Source of the DNA: Pseudoramibacter sp.
GTDB lineage: Bacteria; Bacillota; Clostridia; Eubacteriales; Eubacteriaceae
Length of the DNA: 64,000 bases
Assembly (NCBI RefSeq): GCF_022484225.1
Contig: NZ_JAKVLT010000001.1
Coordinates: forward strand, 1,851,406 to 1,915,405
Direction of reading: 5' to 3'
The stretch's first letter is position 1. Each line of letters begins with the position of its first letter. A model generated the notes under the pieces. That model was not told the origin of the DNA. It saw nothing but the letters and a program-made list of their open reading frames with translations, and did no database searches. This document shows positions 1-8,422 of this stretch, one piece after another. Both the position numbers and the translations under genes were made by a program.

Positions 1-2906
1 TACACAGTACGAACGAAATCCACGAATCGTCCAACCATATCATCCTTGAAATACTCGTCATCCGTAATTGGAATGATGGCATCCTTATCGGGGATGAATG
101 TCTTGTATTTCGAGCTATCCCAGCCACCGCCAGCATAGGCGAGACCCTCTACGTCGAGGGAATAACGCCCCATCATGCAGCCTACAGCGTAAGAGACAAA
201 CGAACGGATGTCACGACCAATGTCTGCCTTACGGACAGTTACATCTCTGTCTTCTTCCTCCGGTGTCAATTCATCCTGCAAGCCGTAGATATCGATGAAG
301 ATGCGGTTCAGTTCTTCCTCGTTACTTTTCAGCTGATTGAAACGCTCGTCGCATTCCTGCTGCCACTGTGAGAAGGCTTCTTTGATAGTCGCAGTTTTTC
401 GAATCAGTGGATGGCGCTGGAAGTCCCAAGAGGTTTCGAAGGAATCCCAGTCCATTTTTTCCATAGAAATATTTTGCTCAACCAAATTATCTATCTGATC
501 AGATACTAAAACATCCCTTTCTACTGGGATTGAAAAAATGTCTCTAATTTGATAGTTCATTGTTGGACTAATAAGTTTTAATAACGCCCTCGCAACGTTT
601 GAATTTAATAATCCAAGGATTCCATTTATATACTTGACATTGTTAATGAATATACTGGTGCCTGCTTTTTCAAATAATTCATTTTCTGATAATTTTCTAA
701 AAGAGGGCGTACCAGAAGTAATATACGACCATGTAATACCGCTCTTAAATCGAAGATATTCTGGAACAATTCTTGCAATGTTGTCGTGTTTATAATGCTG
801 TCTTGCTTCTGAAGTCCATAAGATCACATTGTCATCATTTCCATAATATTTTCGATACCCACCACCTCTGGCGCATTTAGCCCAATATTCTCTATTTACA
901 TTGTAATGGTTAACTTCCCAAAACAAGCGCAAATACTTGTTATTATTTCCTGTAATATTTTGCCCATTAGATGTTGCATACTCAGAAATATATTCATTAT
1001 CAAATGCTTGCATGATATTTTTATTTGCCCAATACGCCACCGGACTCCCGGGGATTTTGGAGAAGTTGGACTGGGAGGATTCGTAGAAGTATCCGCAATC
1101 CGGATTTGCTAATGCTTCCTTTACCTTTTTACGCTGTACTTCCATGCCGCCCGTAAAATCTTCCAGCCTGATATATTGTCCAACTTTACCCGTCTTACTG
1201 TTTTCTAAAACAAAAGCACAAATGTCTACTGTTGCTTCTTTGAAAAACGCACCTTTTGCCAACTGAACAAGAGTCATAATAGTTTTATTCTCAAATATAT
1301 AATTTCTCAGTTTTTCATAGCTCTTAATGAACATCCAAACATTAGGCGTCATGAATCCGGAATATCCATTCTCCTCGCAGAATCCAAAATTTCTGTAAAC
1401 GAACACACTGAACAGGTCGCCCTTGTAATCGGCATAGTTGTCCATGATATACTTCTTCAGCTTCGCGTCAAACTTATTGAGGTACGGCGGATTCGTAGCT
1501 ACCACTGCATATTTGTCGGACAGAATCTTTGCTTCTCGTACAAGCGGCAGAAGTGTATTCAATGCCATATCTTTATAGAGATTGACATCTCCTTCGATCT
1601 CTTCAAATCGCGCAAAAAGTGCACCAAAATCTACAGGCTTTATCTGAATGATAGAGCCGTATTCCTTTGCATCCCGTGTTTCTTCGATAATCGACTGGAT
1701 ATCCTTCTTGAGCTTGTCGTTCCCATTGGTAAAGTAATCAATGATAAAGGAATCAACATGATTACTTTCCTTTATCTCGTAAAAATGCGGCTGAATGTCA
1801 CGCTTCAGGAACCGCTTGTCATACTGCATAGCCTTCATCATAATGGCAAAGCTGGCAAGCTGTGCAGCACGCTCATCAATATCGAGTCCAAACAAATTAT
1901 TCTGCACAATGGAGGCAGCTGCTTCTCGCTCTGTATAGCCGTATTCCGTGTAAATCTTCATGAGAACGTCAAAAGCGTAAACCCCGAAGTGTGCTGAGCC
2001 CATACATGGATCGAATACGGTAAGCTGCTCCGGAGTTATCTTTTCATTGACAGTCGGAATAACGCCGTCTTTCGGCACGACAAAATATTCCAGCTCGTTT
2101 TTCAGATTGCTGTTCGGATTCCGCTCAATCCAGTATCTTCCGACAGAGTTATCAATGATGTAACGAACAACCCAGTCTGTTGTGAACAGCTGCGTAGCCG
2201 CAGGGATCTCATTTTTCGCCACGACCTTCCCATGAAGTGGATCAACAACCTTATCGTGCTTTTCAGAAATGTAATACTGGTAAAGCCAGCCGATGATCTC
2301 GATCTGTCCGTCTTTCTCTACATTCCAGTCTTTTTCAGGAATGTCAGAGATCATGCGTTCAATAACGCTGCCCTCTCTGAGCAGGTTATCCGGGAACAGA
2401 AGCTCGGTATAATCCGCAATCTTCTGGAACATGCCCGGCAGAACGCCTGAGAGCGCATTGCACTGCGTGATGATGAGATACTTGAACAGCGCGTCGTCGT
2501 CATTGGCATCTTTCAGGGCATAGACCTTCTCCATGTTGAGACCGTCCAGATCCAGATGAATCGCCTCGGCCAGAATCTCCGGCTTGAACTTCCCGTTCTC
2601 ATCTGTGAACACACGAATCCGTGACGGAAGGTAATTATTGACCTCCATAAACCGCAGGGCAGAGAAGCGGTTAAACCAGGTATACGCCACTTCCTCAATG
2701 ACCTGATCCATGCCTTTATCCTTCACCTTAGTAATCAGGGAAACACGCTGCTTCTTCTCCGAAGGAGTCAGAAGGACACCGTGCGCCGCGTCCGCGTTTG
2801 GATCGGCATCAGCGCTGATTTCGTATTGATCCGCCTTCTGAGAGACACGCTCAATAAGTTCATTTCTTGCCCAGACAGCATATTTCTTTATCGTATTCTT
2901 ATCCAT
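1..2906 (-). CDS. pglX: BREX-1 adenine-specific DNA methyltransferase PglX (3' end outside window)
   Basis: N6-adenine DNA methyltransferase of the type 1 BREX phage-defence system; in the family it marks host DNA at a non-palindromic site and is also needed for exclusion of phage. Reading from the ATG at 2906 the frame is open to the window edge (about 968 codons), so the C-terminus is missing. Visible signatures are a SAM-binding motif I variant, FDPCMGSAHF, near residue 300 and the catalytic motif IV NPPY near residue 471. A helical region lies before motif I, and a target-recognition-like region follows NPPY. The start has AAAGGA nine bases upstream. It begins 15 bases after the brxC stop, so it is co-transcribed with brxC. 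pglX genes are often phase-variable or exchanged at the 3' half, and that part cannot be seen here. Identification is firm from motifs plus context. Confidence 0.95.
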   Translation of the reverse strand, partial: MDKNTIKKYAVWARNELIERVSQKADQYEISADADPNADAAHGVLLTPSEKKQRVSLITKVKDKGMDQVIEEVAYTWFNRFSALRFMEVNNYLPSRIRVFTDENGKFKPEILAEAIHLDLDGLNMEKVYALKDANDDDALFKYLIITQCNALSGVLPGMFQKIADYTELLFPDNLLREGSVIERMISDIPEKDWNVEKDGQIEIIGWLYQYYISEKHDKVVDPLHGKVVAKNEIPAATQLFTTDWVVRYIIDNSVGRYWIERNPNSNLKNELEYFVVPKDGVIPTVNEKITPEQLTVFDPCMGSAHFGVYAFDVLMKIYTEYGYTEREAAASIVQNNLFGLDIDERAAQLASFAIMMKAMQYDKRFLKRDIQPHFYEIKESNHVDSFIIDYFTNGNDKLKKDIQSIIEETRDAKEYGSIIQIKPVDFGALFARFEEIEGDVNLYKDMALNTLLPLVREAKILSDKYAVVATNPPYLNKFDAKLKKYIMDNYADYKGDLFSVFVYRNFGFCEENGYSGFMTPNVWMFIKSYEKLRNYIFENKTIMTLVQLAKGAFFKEATVDICAFVLENSKTGKVGQYIRLEDFTGGMEVQRKKVKEALANPDCGYFYESSQSNFSKIPGSPVAYWANKNIMQAFDNEYISEYATSNGQNITGNNNKYLRLFWEVNHYNVNREYWAKCARGGGYRKYYGNDDNVILWTSEARQHYKHDNIARIVPEYLRFKSGITWSYITSGTPSFRKLSENELFEKAGTSIFINNVKYINGILGLLNSNVARALLKLISPTMNYQIRDIFSIPVERDVLVSDQIDNLVEQNISMEKMDWDSFETSWDFQRHPLIRKTATIKEAFSQWQQECDERFNQLKSNEEELNRIFIDIYGLQDELTPEEEDRDVTVRKADIGRDIRSFVSYAVGCMMGRYSLDVEGLAYAGGGWDSSKYKTFIPDKDAIIPITDDEYFKDDMVGRFVDFVRTV

Positions 2907-2921
2907 GAAATGATCCTTTCG

Positions 2922-5900
2922 TCAGTTTAATTTGATTCCATCACTATCCTTCAAGAGAGCGGTCAGATAGGAGCGCATTCTCTCCACATAGGCATCCACA
3001 TCGGCCTGACTTTCCAGTGTCGCCTGCTTGAAGATTGCCTGCCGGTACACATTCTTGATGTGCTTCTTCGGCTGATTCGGCTTCGTCGGCGTTATCGGCT
3101 CCGGTGCCTTTTCTAATTCAATAGCTGACACTGTATCATCCTTATAATTCCACATCTGTGTGATCATACCATCGAGCAGAACAATAGTCTTCGTTGTGGT
3201 GATCTGATCCTTCATCTGTGTGAAGTAATTGTCTGCCTTCTCAATGGCATTTTTGAACTTACCGCCTTCGCCTCCGGCCTGATGAATCTCAGCAAGGCAC
3301 TGGCGCACGATTTCAAGAAGTTCTGCCCGCTTTGCTTCGAGCAGCTTATTATGCCCGGCGCGAACCTTATCCATCAGTGCATTGAGCTCCGGGATCTGTT
3401 TATAAACAGCCGGATTGCTGCCGTTCACCATCGTAATCTTCCGGATTTGATTCAGCGCGGTATTGGTCTCTTCATCCTTCTGGATATACGGCAGGTCATT
3501 TCGCAGGTCGGATTCCATCTTCACGGCCGCATCAAATACCGTGACCTGATTCTTGAAGAACGCCTCGACCGGCTGCATGTCTTCCTTGCTATCAAATAGA
3601 TCCGTCTCATCAGCCACAAGCCTATCAATCAGGGCGATGTCGTCCTTCTGCTGGGAGAGGACATCGTCCATGAGTTTAATGGCTGCTCTTACCTTGTCGT
3701 GATCCGGATATTTATGGCCTTCATATCTCCGGTTCAGTTCCTCATAATGAGCCTTCTGTTCCGTAAACTTTTCCAGAATCTGCTTCACAAGAGCATCCTG
3801 ATCATCCGGCACATCCATGATGTCAAAGTACTCCCGCATGATTTCCTTTGCGGCCTTCATCTTCTGAGCGGATGCTGACTGTTTCATGGAAATCATAGCC
3901 TTGCCGCGTTCCGTCTTCTTGCGGAGCATATCCGGTAGCTTTGCATTATCCGGACGAATCTGCGCACCGCCATATTTGATTGTGACCTTCTGCTGATAAA
4001 TCAGAAGCGCCACAACTGCAGCGATGTCTATTTCCTTCCAGCCGTATGGAATCTTCTGATAGCGCGTCTGGATGTCGTCCATCGAAGTCGGGAGTTTCTT
4101 CATGGACTGCATTTCGAGATATTCCTCGACCTTGGCAGCGGCGTCTCGGTTATCCTCCAGCCCGACCATCTGCGCATCGGTTCCCCTGAGGATTGCAAGC
4201 ACGTCCGCATCTGTCTCCACATTCTTGGTGATAAGATCCAGCTCGCTGTAAACATGGGCTACCAGATATTTCAGAGCATCATCAATCCTTGCGGAAGCTG
4301 TACCTCCGGTTACTTCAATGTGTTCGCCATCTGCATAGAACTGCGCTCCGATGATAGCCTTCTCCAGTTCTTCTTTTGCCGACGTTTCATATTTTCCAGC
4401 TTCATCCTGTTGATCACGGATAATGTCCTGTACGGATTTCGCCAGTTGATTCACATTGCGCTGCTTCACATATTGACGTATCTTCATGGCGTTTTCCAGA
4501 CATTCGTAATATGGCGTGTCCGCAAGCACAATGATTGCGCTCTTGCCTTTGGACTCCGTCATCAGACGGAGCTCTTGCTTGTCGTCAGCGTCCGCCGCCA
4601 CAGTCAGAAAGCGAAGCGTCATGCCCCCAGTCACCGAACCAATGGATGTGGAATCTATCATTTCATCAAATGGAAAGTCATACTTCCCATAGTGATATTT
4701 CTTCTGTGTATAAATATCACCGAAAATAATCTGCCCGATACGTTCTACGATCTTGGCAGTATCCACAGATGTATTCGCGATATCTCGAGCAATATCCTGC
4801 TCTTCATCTGTGAGGAAGATATAAGCGTCACCGCGGCGGTCGATATAGTTCTGGCTCTTCAGACGGTCAAGGGACTTCTGCACAACCTGCCTGAGTTCGA
4901 TCTTGTCGGCACGAATGTCATCCGCCATGAGGATGACGATGTTATCGAGATTTGCCTTTACATCATCAATGTACCGAATGAGATAAAGAAGCTTTAACAC
5001 CTTGACATCATAATCCTCAATACCGTCATGGTTATCTGCGGCCTTCTGGCAGCGCTCGATCACCCGGCGGATTGATCCGTCGAGGAAGGAATGGACGCTG
5101 TCATAGAACGGATAAAGCGGCGCAATGGCATGCTCGTCCTTATCCTCGATGGACTTTGCCACGATCTGGAAGCCGTCCAGCATCGAACGTTCTGCTCCGG
5201 AGTAGTGCTTTCCGGCAGCTCCGTGCTTCCTTATCTCCGAGAAGATCTTCTGGATCAGGATGAACTGATACGGCACAAATGGATAGTTTACAACGAAATC
5301 TTCCGGCCCACTGTAGCCTTTGATATCCAGCACGGAATCTGTAAAGCTGAAGAGGTTCTTCAATACGTAATCGTTACGCTCATACAGGTCCCGAAGGACA
5401 GTTGCAGCTTCCAGCTTCTTGGTAAGGAGTCTCTTCTGAATGACTTCATCGACAGCTGATGAGGACAGGGAGAGCCTTGTCTTGAATCTTGCCTGAATAC
5501 GTGAGAACTCATCCATGCGAACCTTGATGATCTCATCAATGGCTTCCTGGCCGGTACAGACGATCCAGACCTTGCTCCCGCACTCACTACCGACTTTTTC
5601 CACAAGAGACTGCAGATTAAGAAGCAGGTTTGTATCCGTTCCGATATACTGGCCAACTTCGTCCACCATGAAGAGAAGACGGAAGTTCTTAGGCTTGCTG
5701 TCTACATAATCTTTGATCTCGGAAACAAGCTGGGCGATACTGATTTCCGCTGTCTCTGTTCCGTTAAACCAGTTTCGAGCAGCAGTCTCGCTCATGCCGA
5801 GTACTTCCTCGAGTGTCTCCACAACGTCATCTTCAAAGAAGCCGAAAGAATCACGGGTTTCTACCCACGGTGCACCGTTCTTCTCTTCAAAAACACGGCG

Positions 5901-6437
5901 GAATTCTTCGGTCTTTCCCTGCTTTTCAATGAACTGTTCCAGCTTCGCCACCTTCAGATCCTCGCCGAGGAAGCCTAGATGGTTATAGAACATCTTGGCG
6001 AAAACCTTCAGAACAGCCGTATTGTCCTTATTGCTGAACCCTTCAATGTCTATATTGAAAAGGATCGTCTCAGTGGGTGCCTTTGTCGCTTTATCAATTA
6101 GCATGAAGGTCGCAGGATCATCAGCAAATTTTTTGCGAAAGCGCTCAACTGTAGGGATACCGTTGATGGTCCGGTTTTCCAGAATATAGGAGAGCATCTT
6201 CAGGAAGTGAGATTTACCACTTCCAAAGAACCCGGAGATCCAGACGCCAATATCCGATGTCGGTACGTCAAACGCGTCATCATAATAATTGAAGAAAGTA
6301 ATGAAATGTTTCTTCAGCTCACGGGTGATAACGTACTCGTTCAGCTCCTGTTCTGTTGAATTGTCTTCCTGATCTACCTTGATGACACCATTTATCTTTC
6401 GGTTGATATCATCAACAAACATTTCCTGAATTTTCAT
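2922..6437 (-). CDS. brxC: BREX system P-loop ATPase BrxC
   Basis: Large ATPase core component of BREX (BrxC/PglY family), 1171 residues, close to the usual ~1200. The Walker A motif GFFGSGKSH lies at about residues 69-77, and a Walker B-like LLFMVDEVGQYIG follows near residue 255. The rest is long and helix-rich with charged stretches, as in the family. In known BREX systems BrxC is required for both methylation and phage exclusion; its exact activity is not settled. It sits between brxB (13 bases upstream) and pglX (15 bases downstream) in the canonical order brxA-brxB-brxC-pglX. The reading frame is intact, with no premature stop or frameshift, so this part of the system looks functional. 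The start is supported by GGAGG a few bases before the ATG. Confidence 0.97.
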   Translation of the reverse strand: MKIQEMFVDDINRKINGVIKVDQEDNSTEQELNEYVITRELKKHFITFFNYYDDAFDVPTSDIGVWISGFFGSGKSHFLKMLSYILENRTINGIPTVERFRKKFADDPATFMLIDKATKAPTETILFNIDIEGFSNKDNTAVLKVFAKMFYNHLGFLGEDLKVAKLEQFIEKQGKTEEFRRVFEEKNGAPWVETRDSFGFFEDDVVETLEEVLGMSETAARNWFNGTETAEISIAQLVSEIKDYVDSKPKNFRLLFMVDEVGQYIGTDTNLLLNLQSLVEKVGSECGSKVWIVCTGQEAIDEIIKVRMDEFSRIQARFKTRLSLSSSAVDEVIQKRLLTKKLEAATVLRDLYERNDYVLKNLFSFTDSVLDIKGYSGPEDFVVNYPFVPYQFILIQKIFSEIRKHGAAGKHYSGAERSMLDGFQIVAKSIEDKDEHAIAPLYPFYDSVHSFLDGSIRRVIERCQKAADNHDGIEDYDVKVLKLLYLIRYIDDVKANLDNIVILMADDIRADKIELRQVVQKSLDRLKSQNYIDRRGDAYIFLTDEEQDIARDIANTSVDTAKIVERIGQIIFGDIYTQKKYHYGKYDFPFDEMIDSTSIGSVTGGMTLRFLTVAADADDKQELRLMTESKGKSAIIVLADTPYYECLENAMKIRQYVKQRNVNQLAKSVQDIIRDQQDEAGKYETSAKEELEKAIIGAQFYADGEHIEVTGGTASARIDDALKYLVAHVYSELDLITKNVETDADVLAILRGTDAQMVGLEDNRDAAAKVEEYLEMQSMKKLPTSMDDIQTRYQKIPYGWKEIDIAAVVALLIYQQKVTIKYGGAQIRPDNAKLPDMLRKKTERGKAMISMKQSASAQKMKAAKEIMREYFDIMDVPDDQDALVKQILEKFTEQKAHYEELNRRYEGHKYPDHDKVRAAIKLMDDVLSQQKDDIALIDRLVADETDLFDSKEDMQPVEAFFKNQVTVFDAAVKMESDLRNDLPYIQKDEETNTALNQIRKITMVNGSNPAVYKQIPELNALMDKVRAGHNKLLEAKRAELLEIVRQCLAEIHQAGGEGGKFKNAIEKADNYFTQMKDQITTTKTIVLLDGMITQMWNYKDDTVSAIELEKAPEPITPTKPNQPKKHIKNVYRQAIFKQATLESQADVDAYVERMRSYLTALLKDSDGIKLN

Positions 6438-6450
6438 CTGTTGGGTCCTC

Positions 6451-7011
6451 CTATATTATGTTGAACGCCCTGTAGTAAGGATTCGGCTTAAGTCTGTCAA
6501 ACAGCTTCACGTGCCTTCCATCGAATGTTCCCGGATACATCACTAGAATCGGAACGCCTCCGACTCGTGGTTGCAAGGCTTCCAGCAGCATATGAATCCG
6601 CATGAATGGAAATACATCTCCAACACCGGTTAAAAGAAGAACGTCTCCCTTTTCCGGAGCCTGGCTGCAGATCTTGTCCACATATGTCTGCACGGTGATG
6701 GATTTCTCAATCATCTTCTGGAGCTGGTCCTTGCCCCGCTTCTTCTCCTGTTCCGACATACGCGAGAGTATTCGCTTGTCCTCGCAGCAACGCAGAAAAA
6801 TCTCATATAAGTTGTACTCTTTCAGATGACATGGCAGTGTCTGATCTGTCAGAATCTGCTGCACAAAGTGACGGACGCGCATCTCGTCCTTCGCTTCATA
6901 GCAGAATATCCTGATATTCACTTCATTGGACAGGCCGTTTCCTTCCAGAAAATCCGGATCTTTTAGGAGTTCCCGAACTTTATCCAAGCGTTCATCTATT
7001 TCTCCGCTCAT
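6451..7011 (-). CDS. brxB: BREX protein BrxB (DUF1788)
   Basis: Small BREX core protein of 186 residues (DUF1788 family). No catalytic motif is evident; the family shows a conserved central stretch here read as LLLTGVGDVFPFMRIH, followed by VPILVMYPGTFDG. In described systems BrxB is essential for defence, and it is thought to act as a structural or assembly factor with other Brx proteins. It begins eight bases after the brxA stop, with an AGGAGG ribosome site in the gap, and ends 13 bases before brxC, so the three are one transcript. Assigned by family motif and position; a role beyond 'BREX core component' cannot be read from the sequence. Confidence 0.93.
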   Translation of the reverse strand: MSGEIDERLDKVRELLKDPDFLEGNGLSNEVNIRIFCYEAKDEMRVRHFVQQILTDQTLPCHLKEYNLYEIFLRCCEDKRILSRMSEQEKKRGKDQLQKMIEKSITVQTYVDKICSQAPEKGDVLLLTGVGDVFPFMRIHMLLEALQPRVGGVPILVMYPGTFDGRHVKLFDRLKPNPYYRAFNII

Positions 7012-7019
7012 ATTTCCTC

Positions 7020-7649
7020 CTACGACAAACAGTTAAAAGCTGGCAATGCCTGTGACATTCCATCGTTCCTGATCGCATTTTCAAGGACCGGACTGATTAG
7101 TACTGGGTTCAGATGATCTGCTTTCGTACTATCCAGATAGTCATTTTCTACCAGTATTTTTGTTAAGACCTGCTTCAATTTCTTTATCGTTAATTCACTC
7201 CATGAAGCCACACAATCATTCTGTTCCTGTAGGCGCATGAAGAATATGTTTAGATCCATTCTGCTAAACGAGGTATCAAGCTTCTGATATTTCTCTCCAA
7301 TAACGGTAATCATGAATTCCCATACTAGACGGTACTGCCGCATCATGGCATAAAGACAAATCTGTCTTGATACATCAGAAGGTTGAGCTGCAATGGCTGT
7401 TACCAAATCCGAATCCGCAAGAGCATCCAAGCGCTTAATACAGGTCTTGGCCATTCTCTGTACACTTTTCTCTGTCGGATACTGGAACAAGTTCTCGGCA
7501 ACAATCTTCTCTATGATCTTGTCATCACTTAATCCATCTGCCCTTAGTTTTGCTGTTGTTCTTACTTCATAGAACAGAAATTGTTCTCTGGTAATAACCG
7601 CACTGTAAGTGCTCGTATTGACAAGCCTCCTTCTTTCCTTAGGTGGCAT
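7020..7649 (-). CDS. brxA: BREX protein BrxA (DUF1819)
   Basis: First gene of the BREX operon, 209 residues, DUF1819 (BrxA) family. Structures of BrxA homologues resemble the RNA-binding protein NusB and bind DNA; that is family knowledge and no motif here proves it. The N-terminus (STYSAVITREQFLFYEVRTT) is typical of the family. The ATG is preceded by AAGGAGGAACAGG, a strong ribosome site. The start lies inside the 3' end of an XRE-type regulator fragment read in another frame (its stop is at 7639-7641), so brxA was once translationally coupled to a regulator that is now truncated. No clear promoter is visible directly upstream, and transcription probably starts somewhere in the decayed region 7650-8420. 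Confidence 0.94.
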   Translation of the reverse strand: MPPKERRRLVNTSTYSAVITREQFLFYEVRTTAKLRADGLSDDKIIEKIVAENLFQYPTEKSVQRMAKTCIKRLDALADSDLVTAIAAQPSDVSRQICLYAMMRQYRLVWEFMITVIGEKYQKLDTSFSRMDLNIFFMRLQEQNDCVASWSELTIKKLKQVLTKILVENDYLDSTKADHLNPVLISPVLENAIRNDGMSQALPAFNCLS

Positions 7650-7800
7650 CCTGTTCCTCCTTGTTCTTCACTTGGTCAGGAGCATCATCGGGAATTGTTT
7701 CTACAATTTCATTAATATTACAGTTCAACGCTTCACAAATCTTCAGCAATACGTCCGTGGTAATATTATCCCTACCTTCATCCCGACTAAGACAAGAATC
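7639..7800 (-). pseudogene. C-terminal fragment of an XRE/Cro-type regulator overlapping brxA
   Basis: The 53 codons ending at a TAA that overlaps the brxA start read, in part, NITTDVLLKICEALNC and then NINEIVETIPDD. This is the typical C-terminal half of small Firmicute XRE-family helix-turn-helix proteins. The N-terminal half with the DNA-recognition helices is absent: upstream in this frame the residues no longer match and two adjacent TAG stops follow near 7844. No start codon is available. The overlap with brxA suggests the intact ancestor was the local regulator of the BREX operon. Called a remnant from sequence character; a profile search would settle it. Confidence 0.6.
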
Positions 7801-7895
7801 TTGTCGACGTTCTTCAATTCCGGATAAAGCCGATAAAATCTACTAGTGCAAAAATAGCCAACATGTACATCGAAAAACTGAGGGTTAGTCTTCAT
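7743..7895 (-). other. Short open frame of about 50 codons, possible gene fragment
   Basis: A frame from an ATG at 7895 encodes about 50 residues (with RFYRLYPELKNVDKIL in the middle) and runs into the XRE fragment in a different phase. It has no good ribosome site. It may be the 5' part of an unrelated gene that was joined to the regulator remnant by deletion, or simply a chance frame. No family recognised. Confidence 0.2.
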
Positions 7896-7949
7896 GCTAT
7901 GCAGATCTCTTTACGGCTCTTTCGTAAAAAATCTTAAATCTGTGTTCGT

Positions 7950-8339
7950 TTACTTTTCACCATCCTGCTCATGTTTCTGATTCGTTTCATCTCCCGGCGT
8001 ATCCTCTTCGAGTTCCATAATGTCTTCAAGCTGACAATGCAATCCTTTGCAGATCCTCACCAGCGCACTGACGATAAAGGGCTCACTGGAGTCCATACTG
8101 GAAATAGGATCATCTATGACCACGATCTTATCCTTGCCAGAGTCCGCATCGGTCTGGCTGCCGCGCACCAAGCGGTAGAAGTACAGGAAATCAATGAAGT
8201 TACGCTCACCCTCGCTGAGCTTTTCCGCAACCTTGCCATCCTCTCGGATAACCTCATAAGCACCTTTGACGCCTTCCTTTTTGCGGAGCCGGAATCCTTC
8301 AAATTGAGCTAATTTGCCCTTGGATAACTTCCCTACGTG
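7950..8339 (-). pseudogene. Chimeric remnant: AAA_13-type ATPase fragment fused to an XRE regulator tail
   Basis: A 129-codon stretch is open but has no convincing start (it follows a TAG at 8340-8342). The first ~80 residues carry the ABC-like signature LSEGERNFIDFLYFY and the Walker B/D-loop IVVIDDPISSMDS, then FIVSALVR. This is the C-terminal ATPase lobe of AAA_13 proteins, the family that includes RloC/PrrC-like anticodon nucleases and other defence ATPases. Directly after SALVR the text changes to ICKGLHCQLEDIMELEED, the tail of a second XRE-type regulator, and ends in a charged C-terminus at TAA 7950. The Walker A half and the rest of the ATPase are missing. Best read as a deletion scar that joined two defence-island genes in frame; expression of a small fused protein is possible but unsupported. 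Confidence 0.65.
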
Positions 8340-8422
8340 CTATTTTCCGTCCGGATTATAGGGACGCTGAAATTTTCCATGATTCCCGGAACCCGCTGAT
8401 TCCAGATGGTTTCGGGCTTATC

